DNA of 64,000 nt, taken from positions 248,001 to 312,000 of the forward strand of contig NZ_VFNV01000001.1 in NCBI RefSeq assembly GCF_006715765.1. The letters are read 5' to 3'. The notes below the pieces were generated by a model. It searched no databases. It was not told where the DNA came from and saw nothing but the letters and a program-made list of their open reading frames with translations. The position numbers and the translations under genes were made by a program. Positions 38,291-47,023 of this stretch are shown here, piece by piece. This DNA is from Rarobacter incanus. GTDB taxonomy: Bacteria; Actinomycetota; Actinomycetes; Actinomycetales; Cellulomonadaceae. The stretch's first letter is position 1. Each line of letters opens with the position of its first letter.

Positions 38291-40753
38291 ATGCGCGATA
38301 TGAAGATTGAGCATGCCGCACGCGACGCGGGGATGTCGCTCATTGAGGTGATTGTTGCCCTCACACTCATCGGAATGGTCGCGACGGCCGCAGCGATGTT
38401 CTTCATCTCCGGTCTGACTACGACAAAGAAGTTGCAGTCGGACCAGGTGGCCGCGACGGTGGCCAACCAGGCCCTCGACGCCGCGCGAGCGGTGTCCCCG
38501 CAGCCCGCCAAGACGGGCGACCTTTCCGGCATACTCCGCGGCCGCGCCAAGTCCGACGTTGAGGCAGCGTTTGCTGCCAACGCCGCCGACTCCTCCGACC
38601 TGGTCAAGACCGACGTGTGGGACCCCGCGGGGCTCGCGGGCACAAGCGACGACTGGGTGCCCCTGAACTACACCACGAACGTGGCGAACACCACCTACGA
38701 CGTGACGACGCTGATCGGCGGCTGCTACAGGTCGGCAACCGCCTCCACCTCCGCGCAGCAGTGCTTGACGTCCCGCACCGTCGCAACCGACGTCCTGATC
38801 TACCGCGTCCGCGCGGTCGTGAAGTGGACCGGCAAGGGATGCACGGACCAAACCTGCACGTACAGGGCAACGACGCTGATAGATCCCAGCCAGGACGTGT
38901 TCTGGAACACCAACCTGCGGCCCTACCCCGTAGACGACAAGATCACCGTCAGCGCCGGCGATACCACGCCCACCGAAACTTCCGTCATTGGCAACGACGA
39001 CATCGTGTACCAAACGGGCTCCGACCCGGTGGTTCTCACGGGCACCAACGGTGGCGCCAAGAAGGGAGCGGTAGCCCGCAAGGGAGACGGGATCGTAAGC
39101 TACCTGCCGACGGACGACGACTATTCCGGAACCGACCAGTTCAAGTACAGCCTCGTTGACGCGCAAGGAAAGACCTCCGCAAATTCTGCCCTGGTGGACG
39201 TTCGGATCCTGCCCACCGCAATCGACGACCAATTCACCGCCCCCGTTGATGAAACAAAGTCGCTGGAAGTCATCAAGAATGACAAGGGGACAGTGAACGG
39301 GCAGGGCCTATCCAAAAAGCTCTTCATCTCGATGTCAAGCACGCTGGACGTGATCACCACCATCGATTCCGACAACCCGAACGCATCCCTGCAAGCAGCA
39401 CGTGACGCTGACAAGGTGGAACTTGCGAAGTGGGGAATCGAAACCGACGGAACCAAGATCAACTTCAAAGCCCCAGCGAGTACCGCACTCGGCAAAGTCG
39501 TAACCTTCTACTACTACCTCGCCGACATAGAAGGCGAGGGATCGGACCGCGTCGTCTACGCATCTGTCAAGCCCGCCGCAGTGAGAGTGACGGTCGGCGA
39601 CTGCATGAACATCGGTGATCAAACGGTGACGATAACGGGTGACGAAATGAATGATCGAACGGATCTCGATATCAATAAGTTGAACGACAACAAGAGCAAC
39701 TGCATCATTGCTATTACTAAAGTCACGATCCCTACTGGTGACGGTATGGGCGATACGCTCAAACTTGGCAATACGACTTACAACCCCAGTAACGGAGATA
39801 CCAGGGGTACAACAGTTTCTTACAAGCCGCAGAATGATAAGCCTTTTATAGTTCTAATCGAATACCAGATGTTCAGCAGCAATGGTGTCTTTTCGACCGG
39901 CACAAAGAAGATTATTACTCTGAAGGTCGTTCCGCTCGCTGTCGACGATGAATACACGGTCAACGTTGGGGGTGAGCAGCGTTTCAGACCCAAATCTAAT
40001 GATTTGCCGGGCAATTTGGGTGCAACTGCTAGTGTCGTCAAAGTGAGCGCGCTGAGTGGGAGTGATTGTGGGGCCCTGGATCCCACTGGCGTGAATTTCC
40101 AAGATAACGAAATCCGATTCGTCGCTCCGAATACACCTAAAACTTGTTCATTCACCTACAAACTAGTGCCTTCGAATTCTGCACTCGCGGCATACGGGTT
40201 GGATTCTAACGTTGCTACAGTCACCTTCCATGTTGGATATACGGCGCTGCAATCTGAGGTTCAGAACAATAATGGCACGTCGGACGAATTCATATCGCGC
40301 ACGCCCTACGGGCAGATGCCGAAAGGTTCGATCGGTAACTGGGAGACTGAAATCGTCAGTAAAATCCAGGATAAGAATCCGGACACGAAGTGGTTCGTGA
40401 ATCTCGGAAAGTTTACAAACGGCAAGTTCCCAATTACCGCCGTTTATAAGCTTGCTTCGGCAAAGCAGCTAAGTGTTTATTCGATCACGTCGGCTAACGA
40501 TTTCCACGATCGCGACCCTAAATCGTGGAAGATTTACGGTGCGACGAGTGCGGCGGCGGTTAATCTTGCGCCGACCTCCAATCTATGGACTGAAATCGAT
40601 AGTCAGACTGGACGGTCTTGGGATGAGTACAAGTCCAAGCGGACGTTTACTGTCGCTAGCCCGGGCGCGTATCGGTACTACATGTTGGCTGTAAGCGAGA
40701 CCAAGGGCGGCGGGAACGAGTTCCAGATCGCCGATTGGACGTTGGAGTACTGA
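38291..40753 (+). CDS. Large minor-pilin-like adhesin with C-terminal discoidin-like domain
   Basis: 820 aa from the ATG at 38291 (GGACGGGA upstream); 38300 is the alternative. A class III signal G|M-S-L-I-E-V with hydrophobic helix marks it as a pilin-like protein that enters the pilus. Instead of a small head it carries several Ig/cadherin-like beta domains (about 215-650; for example D-D-K-I-T-V-S-A-G-D and Y-S-G-T-D-Q-F-K-Y) and ends in a discoidin-like domain (about 660-820) with S-A-N-D-x(3)-R-D-P-K-S-W. The part after about 39650 is visibly lower in GC than the start. It is probably a pilus-tip adhesin; the ligand is unknown. The stop overlaps the next start (TGATG). Confidence 0.85.
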   Translation: MRDMKIEHAARDAGMSLIEVIVALTLIGMVATAAAMFFISGLTTTKKLQSDQVAATVANQALDAARAVSPQPAKTGDLSGILRGRAKSDVEAAFAANAADSSDLVKTDVWDPAGLAGTSDDWVPLNYTTNVANTTYDVTTLIGGCYRSATASTSAQQCLTSRTVATDVLIYRVRAVVKWTGKGCTDQTCTYRATTLIDPSQDVFWNTNLRPYPVDDKITVSAGDTTPTETSVIGNDDIVYQTGSDPVVLTGTNGGAKKGAVARKGDGIVSYLPTDDDYSGTDQFKYSLVDAQGKTSANSALVDVRILPTAIDDQFTAPVDETKSLEVIKNDKGTVNGQGLSKKLFISMSSTLDVITTIDSDNPNASLQAARDADKVELAKWGIETDGTKINFKAPASTALGKVVTFYYYLADIEGEGSDRVVYASVKPAAVRVTVGDCMNIGDQTVTITGDEMNDRTDLDINKLNDNKSNCIIAITKVTIPTGDGMGDTLKLGNTTYNPSNGDTRGTTVSYKPQNDKPFIVLIEYQMFSSNGVFSTGTKKIITLKVVPLAVDDEYTVNVGGEQRFRPKSNDLPGNLGATASVVKVSALSGSDCGALDPTGVNFQDNEIRFVAPNTPKTCSFTYKLVPSNSALAAYGLDSNVATVTFHVGYTALQSEVQNNNGTSDEFISRTPYGQMPKGSIGNWETEIVSKIQDKNPDTKWFVNLGKFTNGKFPITAVYKLASAKQLSVYSITSANDFHDRDPKSWKIYGATSAAAVNLAPTSNLWTEIDSQTGRSWDEYKSKRTFTVASPGAYRYYMLAVSETKGGGNEFQIADWTLEY

Positions 40754-41463
40754 TGTTGGCCGTGGATGTTGGCAGGCGATTGCGGCGGCGTTCTGCCGGT
40801 AAGTGTCCTGGAGATAAGGGGATGACGCTCGTCGAGCTGATTGTCGCGATGGGGATATTGACTGTCGTTCTGGCGATCTTCATGGCCGGAGTCGTATCGA
40901 TGGTGAAGACGACCGTTCGGTCAGAGACCGCCACAACAGCGAATGACCAGATGCGGAACGTATTTCAACGCATGGACCGAGAAATCCGCTACGCATCGGA
41001 CATCAACCGCCCAGGCATTGTTAGCGGCAAGCAATACGTGGAGTATCGGTACGTCGACGACCAGAACGAGGGCGTGGCGACCTGCGTGCAGTGGCGCTAC
41101 GACTCGTCGGCCGGCGAACTGCAACGCAGAGAATGGACCGAAGGGAAGACGTCGACCATCACCAGTTGGATCACTCTGGTGACCAAGGGCCGCAACAATC
41201 TCAGCGTCGCAGATCAACTTCCGTTCACCTTCTACCGGGCTGGTAAGGATCTAACCACCGGCGTGACCTACACGACGCAACGTTTGCGCGTCCACCTGGA
41301 TGCCGGCTTGGGGTCATTCGGTGACGGAAGGGGATCGCAACTAGACACGGTCTTCATCGCCAGGAATTCGACCGATCAAGCACAAACAAATCTCGATTCG
41401 GACAACGATGGTGTGACCGACGTGCCAGTGTGCCTGGGCGATGATGGAGTGACACGATCATGA
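40753..41463 (+). CDS. Minor pilin, PilW-like
   Basis: 236 aa from the ATG at 40753, overlapping the stop of the previous gene. The basic leader ends at G|M-T-L-V-E-L with Glu+5, followed by a hydrophobic helix (I-V-A-M-G-I-L-T-V-V-L-A-I-F-M-A-G). The soluble part begins with an amphipathic segment N-V-F-Q-R-M-D-R-E-I-R-Y-A-S, typical of PilW/PulJ-type minor pilins that form the tip-priming complex. The gene overlaps the next one (ATGA). Confidence 0.85.
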   Translation: MLAVDVGRRLRRRSAGKCPGDKGMTLVELIVAMGILTVVLAIFMAGVVSMVKTTVRSETATTANDQMRNVFQRMDREIRYASDINRPGIVSGKQYVEYRYVDDQNEGVATCVQWRYDSSAGELQRREWTEGKTSTITSWITLVTKGRNNLSVADQLPFTFYRAGKDLTTGVTYTTQRLRVHLDAGLGSFGDGRGSQLDTVFIARNSTDQAQTNLDSDNDGVTDVPVCLGDDGVTRS

Positions 41464-43280
41464 TGACAAGACTGCTTCAACTCCGAAAGAGCAACGACAG
41501 GGGCATTGCCCTAGCCAGCGCAATTCTCATCATGTTCATTGTCATGGGGCTGAGCCTTATTCTGCTGGGCCTGGTCATCATGGAGGTCAAACCGACGCTG
41601 GTCAACGCCAAGAGCACCAGGACCATCTCCGCAGCCCAAACGGGTCTTGACGTGGCGGTGAGCCAGATTAGGGCCGCGATCGGGCTGGATGCTTCGGGTG
41701 AAACCATGGGCGACATTCACAAGCTACCCTGCAAGGTATCCGGCAACGTGGACGGGTCCGGCGCAACGACCAGCTACACCGCAACCATCGCTTACTACTC
41801 TCAGGACCCGAGCGACAAGTCAGAGGACTGGCGTGCCAACGCTGACAACCAAATCGAGTGTTCGACGGGCGGCGCAACGCTTGGCCTGCGGAAAGTGCCC
41901 TCCTACGCCCTGGTCACATCCCAGGGCTTCGACTCGGGCGACAAAGTCCTGGGCGACGCCGTGGACCGAAAAGTGGAGGCTATCTACCAGTTCTCTTTGA
42001 AAGTTGTGAATACGGCTGGGGGCCGTATCTATTCGCTTGGCAAGGGATACTGCTTGGTGGCCGACAGCATCGCCAGCGGGTCAGCTATTCGCTACAGGGA
42101 GGCGGCATCAGCCGACTGCATCGAGCCGACCGACAACAATAGGTGGGAGTGGAAGAGCGACTACATGATCCACCTGTCTGCAGCCAAGGGTGAAATCGGA
42201 GTCGACCTGTGCATCTCCGGTCGTGCAGCCACGGCGAACAGCAGTGTCGACGCAACGCTCAAACTATGCACAACCGGCACCACAGACCCCGAGGGGCAGC
42301 GCCTGAGTTGGCGCGACGGTGGTACCTGGCAGGGACAAAACGCCGCTAACACTAACTACATGGACATGAGCCTGCGGACGACCGAAGGCGCAACCAATCT
42401 TACGAATTTGACGCTCAAGGTCGGTAACCCCGTTCGCACCGACGGAGTCATCTGGAGCGCATTCGAGCCCGAACCGAATGTGGGCGCCGGGGCGGCCTCG
42501 TACGGTACGAAGCAGATCGTTAACCTGCTTCAATTCGGTCGATGCCTCGACGTATTTCGAGACAAACTATGGATGCCCTACAGCATTCTGTATCCCTGCA
42601 AGCAAGACCCGGCAAGCCTGACCACCGGAACACAAAACTTCCGGTGGAACCACAAGTGGACCTACTCCGAGCCAGCAGCGGGCACGACATCGACCGAAAC
42701 ACAGATAGTTGTCACCCCGACCCTGGAAGGCACGTCGGGCTTCGACTGGTACGGAAGCTTCCTCAACAAGAAGTTCTGCCTCATGATGCCAACTTCTGCG
42801 GGATTTGCAACGAGCCAATCACCGCGCCAACTCCCGCCATACAACCGCAGCGGCGTCAAGATGACCAACTACTGGTACCCGAGATTCACCGATAGCACGA
42901 TTTTCTATAACAATACGAACGATCTTCCCAATAATTTCGGTCCTGATTGCTCGACGCCACGCTCGTGGTGGATCCGCACCACAGCTTCGGGCGACACAAA
43001 GACCAGCTGGACGTTCCGTCCGGTATCCGACACCACCAAGTGCCTATCGGCAGCCGGGCCAGACCACCACGGTCAACAAACGTCCAAGACAGAAGCGAAC
43101 TCGAAGAACCTCGATAGCAGCGGTAACTACAACTACTACTCGGCCTACGGCGGCGACATGTGGAGCACCGTCATAGTGGAGACCTGCGACGGGTCAAACG
43201 CACAGAAGTGGAATGCCGATCCGAATGATCCCGGTTCGCCGCTCAAGGACTTCGTCGAACTCAGTAAGTCGAGCGATTGA
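41460..43280 (+). CDS. PilX-like pilus protein with ricin-like (QxW) C-terminal region
   Basis: 606 aa, much larger than usual PilX (about 200). The N-terminus has the PilX-like layout: a short basic leader, D-R-G-I-A-L-A-S-A-I-L-I-M and a hydrophobic helix, without the canonical Glu+5. After about 180 the protein has repeated C-L-x(n)-C and Q-x(1-3)-W elements: Q-R-L-S-W, C-L-D-V ... Q-N-F-R-W, and C-L-S-A ... C-D-G-S-N-A-Q-K-W. This recalls ricin-type beta-trefoil lectins. Carbohydrate binding at the pilus tip is inferred. It overlaps both neighbours. Confidence 0.78.
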   Translation: MMTRLLQLRKSNDRGIALASAILIMFIVMGLSLILLGLVIMEVKPTLVNAKSTRTISAAQTGLDVAVSQIRAAIGLDASGETMGDIHKLPCKVSGNVDGSGATTSYTATIAYYSQDPSDKSEDWRANADNQIECSTGGATLGLRKVPSYALVTSQGFDSGDKVLGDAVDRKVEAIYQFSLKVVNTAGGRIYSLGKGYCLVADSIASGSAIRYREAASADCIEPTDNNRWEWKSDYMIHLSAAKGEIGVDLCISGRAATANSSVDATLKLCTTGTTDPEGQRLSWRDGGTWQGQNAANTNYMDMSLRTTEGATNLTNLTLKVGNPVRTDGVIWSAFEPEPNVGAGAASYGTKQIVNLLQFGRCLDVFRDKLWMPYSILYPCKQDPASLTTGTQNFRWNHKWTYSEPAAGTTSTETQIVVTPTLEGTSGFDWYGSFLNKKFCLMMPTSAGFATSQSPRQLPPYNRSGVKMTNYWYPRFTDSTIFYNNTNDLPNNFGPDCSTPRSWWIRTTASGDTKTSWTFRPVSDTTKCLSAAGPDHHGQQTSKTEANSKNLDSSGNYNYYSAYGGDMWSTVIVETCDGSNAQKWNADPNDPGSPLKDFVELSKSSD

Positions 43281-44092
43281 GCGGAACCGAAGTCGTCGTG
43301 TCGGCACTGCCAGCGTGGTTCATACCCGCCGCAGCGACCGTGTTCGGGTTAGTCATAGGGTCGTTCCTCAACGTCGTTATTTGGCGCGTGCCGCGGGGAG
43401 AATCCATCGTGACCCCGCGCAGCGCTTGCCCCAAATGCGGTCACACGCTGACTTGGTGGGAAGACGTTCCACTACTGTCTTGGGTGGTGCTTCGCGGACG
43501 CTGCCGTGAATGCAAGCAACCGATTTCCATCAGATACCCGTTGGTGGAGGCGGCGACGGGAGCCATTTTCGGCCTGGCCTTTTGGTATTTCGGGTTCAGC
43601 TTTGCTGCCGCAGCGTTCGCCTATCTGGGCGCGATCGGACTGGCTCTCTCGCTGATCGACCTGGATGTGCACAGACTCCCCGACGCCATTGTCTTGCCCG
43701 GATACGCGGTCCTAGCTGCGTTATTCGTCGCGCAGGCAGTCGTCGGTGCCGACGGGTGGTGGCCGCTGCTGCGTGCACTGATAGGCGGCCTGGCGCTCTT
43801 CATGTTCTACTTTCTGGCGGCGATCATCTATCCCGGCGGGATGGGGTTCGGCGACGTAAAACTCGCCGGGGTCCTGGGGTTCGCGCTCGGATGGTTGGGA
43901 TGGGGGCAACTGCTCGTTGGCGCCTTCGCCGCCTTTCTGCTGGGAGGCTTATTTAGCGTCGCGCTGCTGATGGCGGGGAAGGCGGGGCGCCGCAGCGGCA
44001 TACCGTTCGGGCCCTGGATGATAGTCGGTGCTGGCGTCGGCGTCGCCGCAGGCAACGCCCTATGGGAAGCGTATTTGGGGACAATGATGTGA
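43277..44092 (+). CDS. pilD: Prepilin peptidase
   Basis: 271 aa from a TTG at 43277 that overlaps the previous stop; a GTG at 43301 is a plausible alternative. It is a multi-pass aspartic protease that cleaves and N-methylates prepilins. The N-terminal methylase domain has two C-x-x-C pairs (C-P-K-C and C-R-E-C, about 55-80) that bind zinc. The two catalytic Asp motifs are visible: D-L-D-V-H-R-L-P-D and the G-F-G-D-V-K-L signature. It lies among its substrates. Confidence 0.93.
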   Translation: MSGTEVVVSALPAWFIPAAATVFGLVIGSFLNVVIWRVPRGESIVTPRSACPKCGHTLTWWEDVPLLSWVVLRGRCRECKQPISIRYPLVEAATGAIFGLAFWYFGFSFAAAAFAYLGAIGLALSLIDLDVHRLPDAIVLPGYAVLAALFVAQAVVGADGWWPLLRALIGGLALFMFYFLAAIIYPGGMGFGDVKLAGVLGFALGWLGWGQLLVGAFAAFLLGGLFSVALLMAGKAGRRSGIPFGPWMIVGAGVGVAAGNALWEAYLGTMM

Positions 44093-44172
44093 CGGGTCGC
44101 GGACAGTTCAAGTGACCACACGACAATGCCGATAGTGCGTTGGTAAAGCGACCGGATAGGGGAGGCACAGCA

Positions 44173-45234
44173 GTGGCCAAGCATCATTCGATCGGTCTTG
44201 ACATCGGGACCACTGCGGTCCGCGCGGCCGAGATCGAGTTCGGGCCAGAGGGTACGAACGGGCAGCTCAAACGATTCAACGAGGTGGCGTTGCCCCCCGA
44301 CGCCGTGCGCGACGGAGAGGTCGTCGACAGCAAGGTCGTATCGGCGGCGATCAAGACCCTGTTCGCCCGCGGAGGATTCAGCGGCAAAGAGGTGATCTTG
44401 GGCGTCGGTAACCAGCGGGTGGCAGCCCGGTCCGTCAACCTGCCGTGGGCACCGATCAGCGAACTCAAGAACACGCTCGCCTACCAGGTCCAGGACCTGC
44501 TCCCGATGCCGGTCGACGAGGCGCTCCTAGATTTTTATCCCATCCGTGAAGTCATGGACGCTGGTGTGAGGGCGTACGAGGGGATGCTGGTTGCCGCCGC
44601 TAAGGATTCCGTAGCGGCTAACGTGAACACCGTCATCGAGGCGGGACTGGCACCTGTCGGTGTCGATCTCAACGCCTTCGCGCTACTGCGGTCAATGACC
44701 CGCGGCAGCCTGGGGCAAGGCAACGTCGCGATGGTTGACATCGGCGCAAAGATCACCACCGTCGCGATCGCCATCCACGGAAGGCCCGTCTTTGTCCGGG
44801 CGCTGCCCGTCGGCGGACAAAACATGACGGACGCGCTGGCGCGCGCGCAGGGAATATCCCAAGAGAACGCTGAGCAGATCAAGTGCCAGTATGGGCTAGG
44901 TGCGGCGCAGGTACCCGAATTACGAGACGGCGCCGAGGCCATGACAGAGATCGCCACCAAGCTTGTCGAATCCATACGTGGGACATTCGCGTACTTCAAC
45001 ACCGCCTCCAACGGTCAACACCTCGAAGTCGTGGCGTTGACCGGCGGCAGCGCCCACCTGCCCGGATTCGGCCAGTACCTGGCAAGCACCAGTCGCCTCA
45101 ACGTCATCTTGGGCGACCCCTTCGACGGAACCGCGATAGCGAAGGGTGCCGGGGACGCAGAACAGCTTCGATCCCACGCCTCACAGATGGCGATCGCCAT
45201 CGGACTCGCATACGGAATCGGGGTGTTTGCCTGA
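44173..45234 (+). CDS. pilM: Type IV pilus assembly protein PilM
   Basis: 353 aa from the GTG at 44173, preceded by GGGGAGG; an in-frame GTG at 44140 is less likely. It is an actin-like ATPase with the phosphate-1 motif G-L-D-I-G-T-T-A-V-R, a second D-I-G-A-K-I-T-T and the adenosine motif A-L-T-G-G-S-A-H-L-P-G. PilM sits in the cytoplasm and binds the N-terminus of PilN. The stop overlaps pilN (TGATG). Confidence 0.93.
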   Translation: MAKHHSIGLDIGTTAVRAAEIEFGPEGTNGQLKRFNEVALPPDAVRDGEVVDSKVVSAAIKTLFARGGFSGKEVILGVGNQRVAARSVNLPWAPISELKNTLAYQVQDLLPMPVDEALLDFYPIREVMDAGVRAYEGMLVAAAKDSVAANVNTVIEAGLAPVGVDLNAFALLRSMTRGSLGQGNVAMVDIGAKITTVAIAIHGRPVFVRALPVGGQNMTDALARAQGISQENAEQIKCQYGLGAAQVPELRDGAEAMTEIATKLVESIRGTFAYFNTASNGQHLEVVALTGGSAHLPGFGQYLASTSRLNVILGDPFDGTAIAKGAGDAEQLRSHASQMAIAIGLAYGIGVFA

Positions 45235-46037
45235 TGGATCTCAACATGGACCTAAGTTTCGGCAAAAAGAAGAAGAAGAGCGGCCCTGATCAGCCCGCTG
45301 CGGCGGGGCCCGAACAGCAGGGCGCGGCCTTCGCTCCAACGGGGCTGCCCCAAGTGGACCTGCTGCCGCCCGAAGTGCGGGACGGGCGGAGACTGGGTGC
45401 TCGTCGGCGGATCCTCACCTATGCAGTGCTAGGCGTACTGGCCGCGGTAGTGCTTGCCATCGGCGGAACCTACGTCGTCAAGCTCACCGCTGACAATCGG
45501 CTAGAAGATGCCAACAACCGCTCAACGCAGTTGGCCGCCGAGAAGAAGAAGTATTCGGAAGTTGTCGGCGTCATCAAATCCATCGACTCAACGAAGAAGG
45601 TCCGCGACTTTTCGGTCGTGACCGAAATCAACTGGGCCGACTACATTGACGCCATCGCATCACAGTTGCCGGATGGCGTCACGATTGACAGCTTCGACAT
45701 CGAGGAAGCCTCCCCGACCGATTCGGCGCCCGACGCTTCCGACCCGACCCTGGCAACGGGACTGGGGACGATCACCTTCGTGGCGACCTCGCCCAGCCTT
45801 CCAGACGCATCCGATTGGGCAGACGCGCTCAACATCGTCCCCGGCCTGCAAGACGCGACGATCATCGACTCCAGCCTCGCTGAATCGGTGTCAGGTTCCG
45901 GGAGCGCCAAGGCGACATACTCGGTCAACGTGAGCGTTCAGGTCAACGCCGAAGCGCTGGCGCACCGAGAATTCAACGACACGGAGGTGTCGACCGACGG
46001 CTCGACCAGCAGCGACAAGGACGGTGACAACAAATGA
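45234..46037 (+). CDS. pilN: Type IV pilus assembly protein PilN
   Basis: 267 aa. A basic cytoplasmic start (G-K-K-K-K-K-S) contains V-D-L-L-P-P-E, the PilM-binding motif of PilN proteins. One transmembrane helix (about 61-83) is followed by a coiled coil and a ferredoxin-like outer domain. The ending is Ser/Asp-rich. It overlaps pilM and pilO, so the three are made together as the alignment subcomplex. Confidence 0.9.
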   Translation: MDLNMDLSFGKKKKKSGPDQPAAAGPEQQGAAFAPTGLPQVDLLPPEVRDGRRLGARRRILTYAVLGVLAAVVLAIGGTYVVKLTADNRLEDANNRSTQLAAEKKKYSEVVGVIKSIDSTKKVRDFSVVTEINWADYIDAIASQLPDGVTIDSFDIEEASPTDSAPDASDPTLATGLGTITFVATSPSLPDASDWADALNIVPGLQDATIIDSSLAESVSGSGSAKATYSVNVSVQVNAEALAHREFNDTEVSTDGSTSSDKDGDNK

Positions 46038-46870
46038 GCCCCAAGGCTGCAAACAAGGCACGCATGATGACCATCGCTGCGGTGTTCATTTCGCTCATCC
46101 TGGCGTTGGTCGGCGGCATGCTGGGTGTCAAGCCGCTGTGGGAATCGGCGTCCGAGGCGAACGAACAGGCCGCGGACCAGGAATCCCGGAACGACCAGGC
46201 GCAGGTTGAGGTGAACCGGCTCAAAGCCCAGTTCGCAAAGATCGACGATTACAAGGCGCTGCTCGAAGAACTGCGCGTCCAGGTGCCCACAACGAAGCAG
46301 ACCCAGGAATTCCAACGCCAGTTCAGCGACATGGCGGACGATCACAACGTGTCCGTGACGTCGATAGCTTTCTCCGATGCCAGCCTCGTCAAGGTGACGA
46401 ACAAGGAAGTGGCCGACGCCGCGGTATCTAAGCCGGCGGAAGCTGATGGGGCGTCGAGCGACGCCGAGTCGTCGGGTTCGGACGCTGCGAGTTCGACCGA
46501 TACCAGTTCGGGGGGATCGGCGGACGCCACGACATCGAGTGAGTCAGACGGCGGCAAGATCGCGTTTTCGAATTTCTATGTCGTCCCCGTCAAAATCGAC
46601 GTGGTCGGCTCGTATTCAGACGTCCTGGAACTGCTTCGATCCGTGCAAACATCCGAGAAACGCATACTGCTGGTCTCGAAGCTGTCGGGATCGACGAGCG
46701 CGGACACCGCCGGTAAATCAAGCGGCGGCGATCTGGGGCTAACGATAGAGGGGCAACTGTCCGTGCTGGTCGACCCGAACTCCTCACAGCAAAGCCCCGA
46801 AGACGAGAACGTCGAGAAGGAAAAGCTGCCATCGACGGACGGGAAGAGCCCGATGACCTCCAGCAAGTAG
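46034..46870 (+). CDS. pilO: Type IV pilus assembly protein PilO
   Basis: 278 aa starting in an ATGA overlap with pilN. One transmembrane helix (about 12-35) is followed by a coiled coil (about 38-85) and a ferredoxin-like outer domain. The outer domain is interrupted by a Ser/Asp/Ala-rich stretch of about 45 residues (about 128-175), unusual for PilO. F-Y-V-V-P-V-K-I-D-V-V-G-S-Y marks the domain's second half. No pilP or pilQ follows, as expected without an outer membrane. Confidence 0.85.
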   Translation: MSPKAANKARMMTIAAVFISLILALVGGMLGVKPLWESASEANEQAADQESRNDQAQVEVNRLKAQFAKIDDYKALLEELRVQVPTTKQTQEFQRQFSDMADDHNVSVTSIAFSDASLVKVTNKEVADAAVSKPAEADGASSDAESSGSDAASSTDTSSGGSADATTSSESDGGKIAFSNFYVVPVKIDVVGSYSDVLELLRSVQTSEKRILLVSKLSGSTSADTAGKSSGGDLGLTIEGQLSVLVDPNSSQQSPEDENVEKEKLPSTDGKSPMTSSK

Positions 46871-46892
46871 ATCGCAGGACAAATAGGTGCAT

Positions 46893-46933
46893 AGCTCCCG
46901 CGATCCTCCACGAGAGGGTCGCGGGAGCTTTGT
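46893..46933 (+). terminator. Terminator of the pilus operon
   Basis: AGCTCCCGCGATCCTC (46893-46908) pairs with GAGGGTCGCGGGAGCT (46914-46929), a 16-bp stem with one mismatch at most, 22 nt after the pilO stop. A short T-containing tail (TTGT) follows. Confidence 0.8.
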
Positions 46934-46937
46934 CATA

Positions 46938-47009
46938 TGTGGAACAATAAGTCCACATTCGGGAAGCGACGTGCGCGGCGAGTGCGACTGAGATCCCATT
47001 TGTTCCACA
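46938..47009. promoter_or_regulatory. Widely spaced perfect 10-bp inverted repeat before the FN3 protein gene
   Basis: TGTGGAACAA (46938-46947) is mirrored exactly by TTGTTCCACA (47000-47009), with 52 bp between. The second arm ends 1 nt before the AGGTGAGG ribosome binding site. It may be a two-site operator or an mRNA hairpin that controls translation. Confidence 0.5.
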
Positions 47010-47023
47010 AAGGTGAGGAAGTC

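Noticed and set aside
38291-43280. Frameshift or gene fusion error making the two very large pilin-like proteins
   Set aside because: Both frames are intact, each has a proper pilin-like N-terminus, and they overlap their neighbours in clean TGATG/ATGA junctions.
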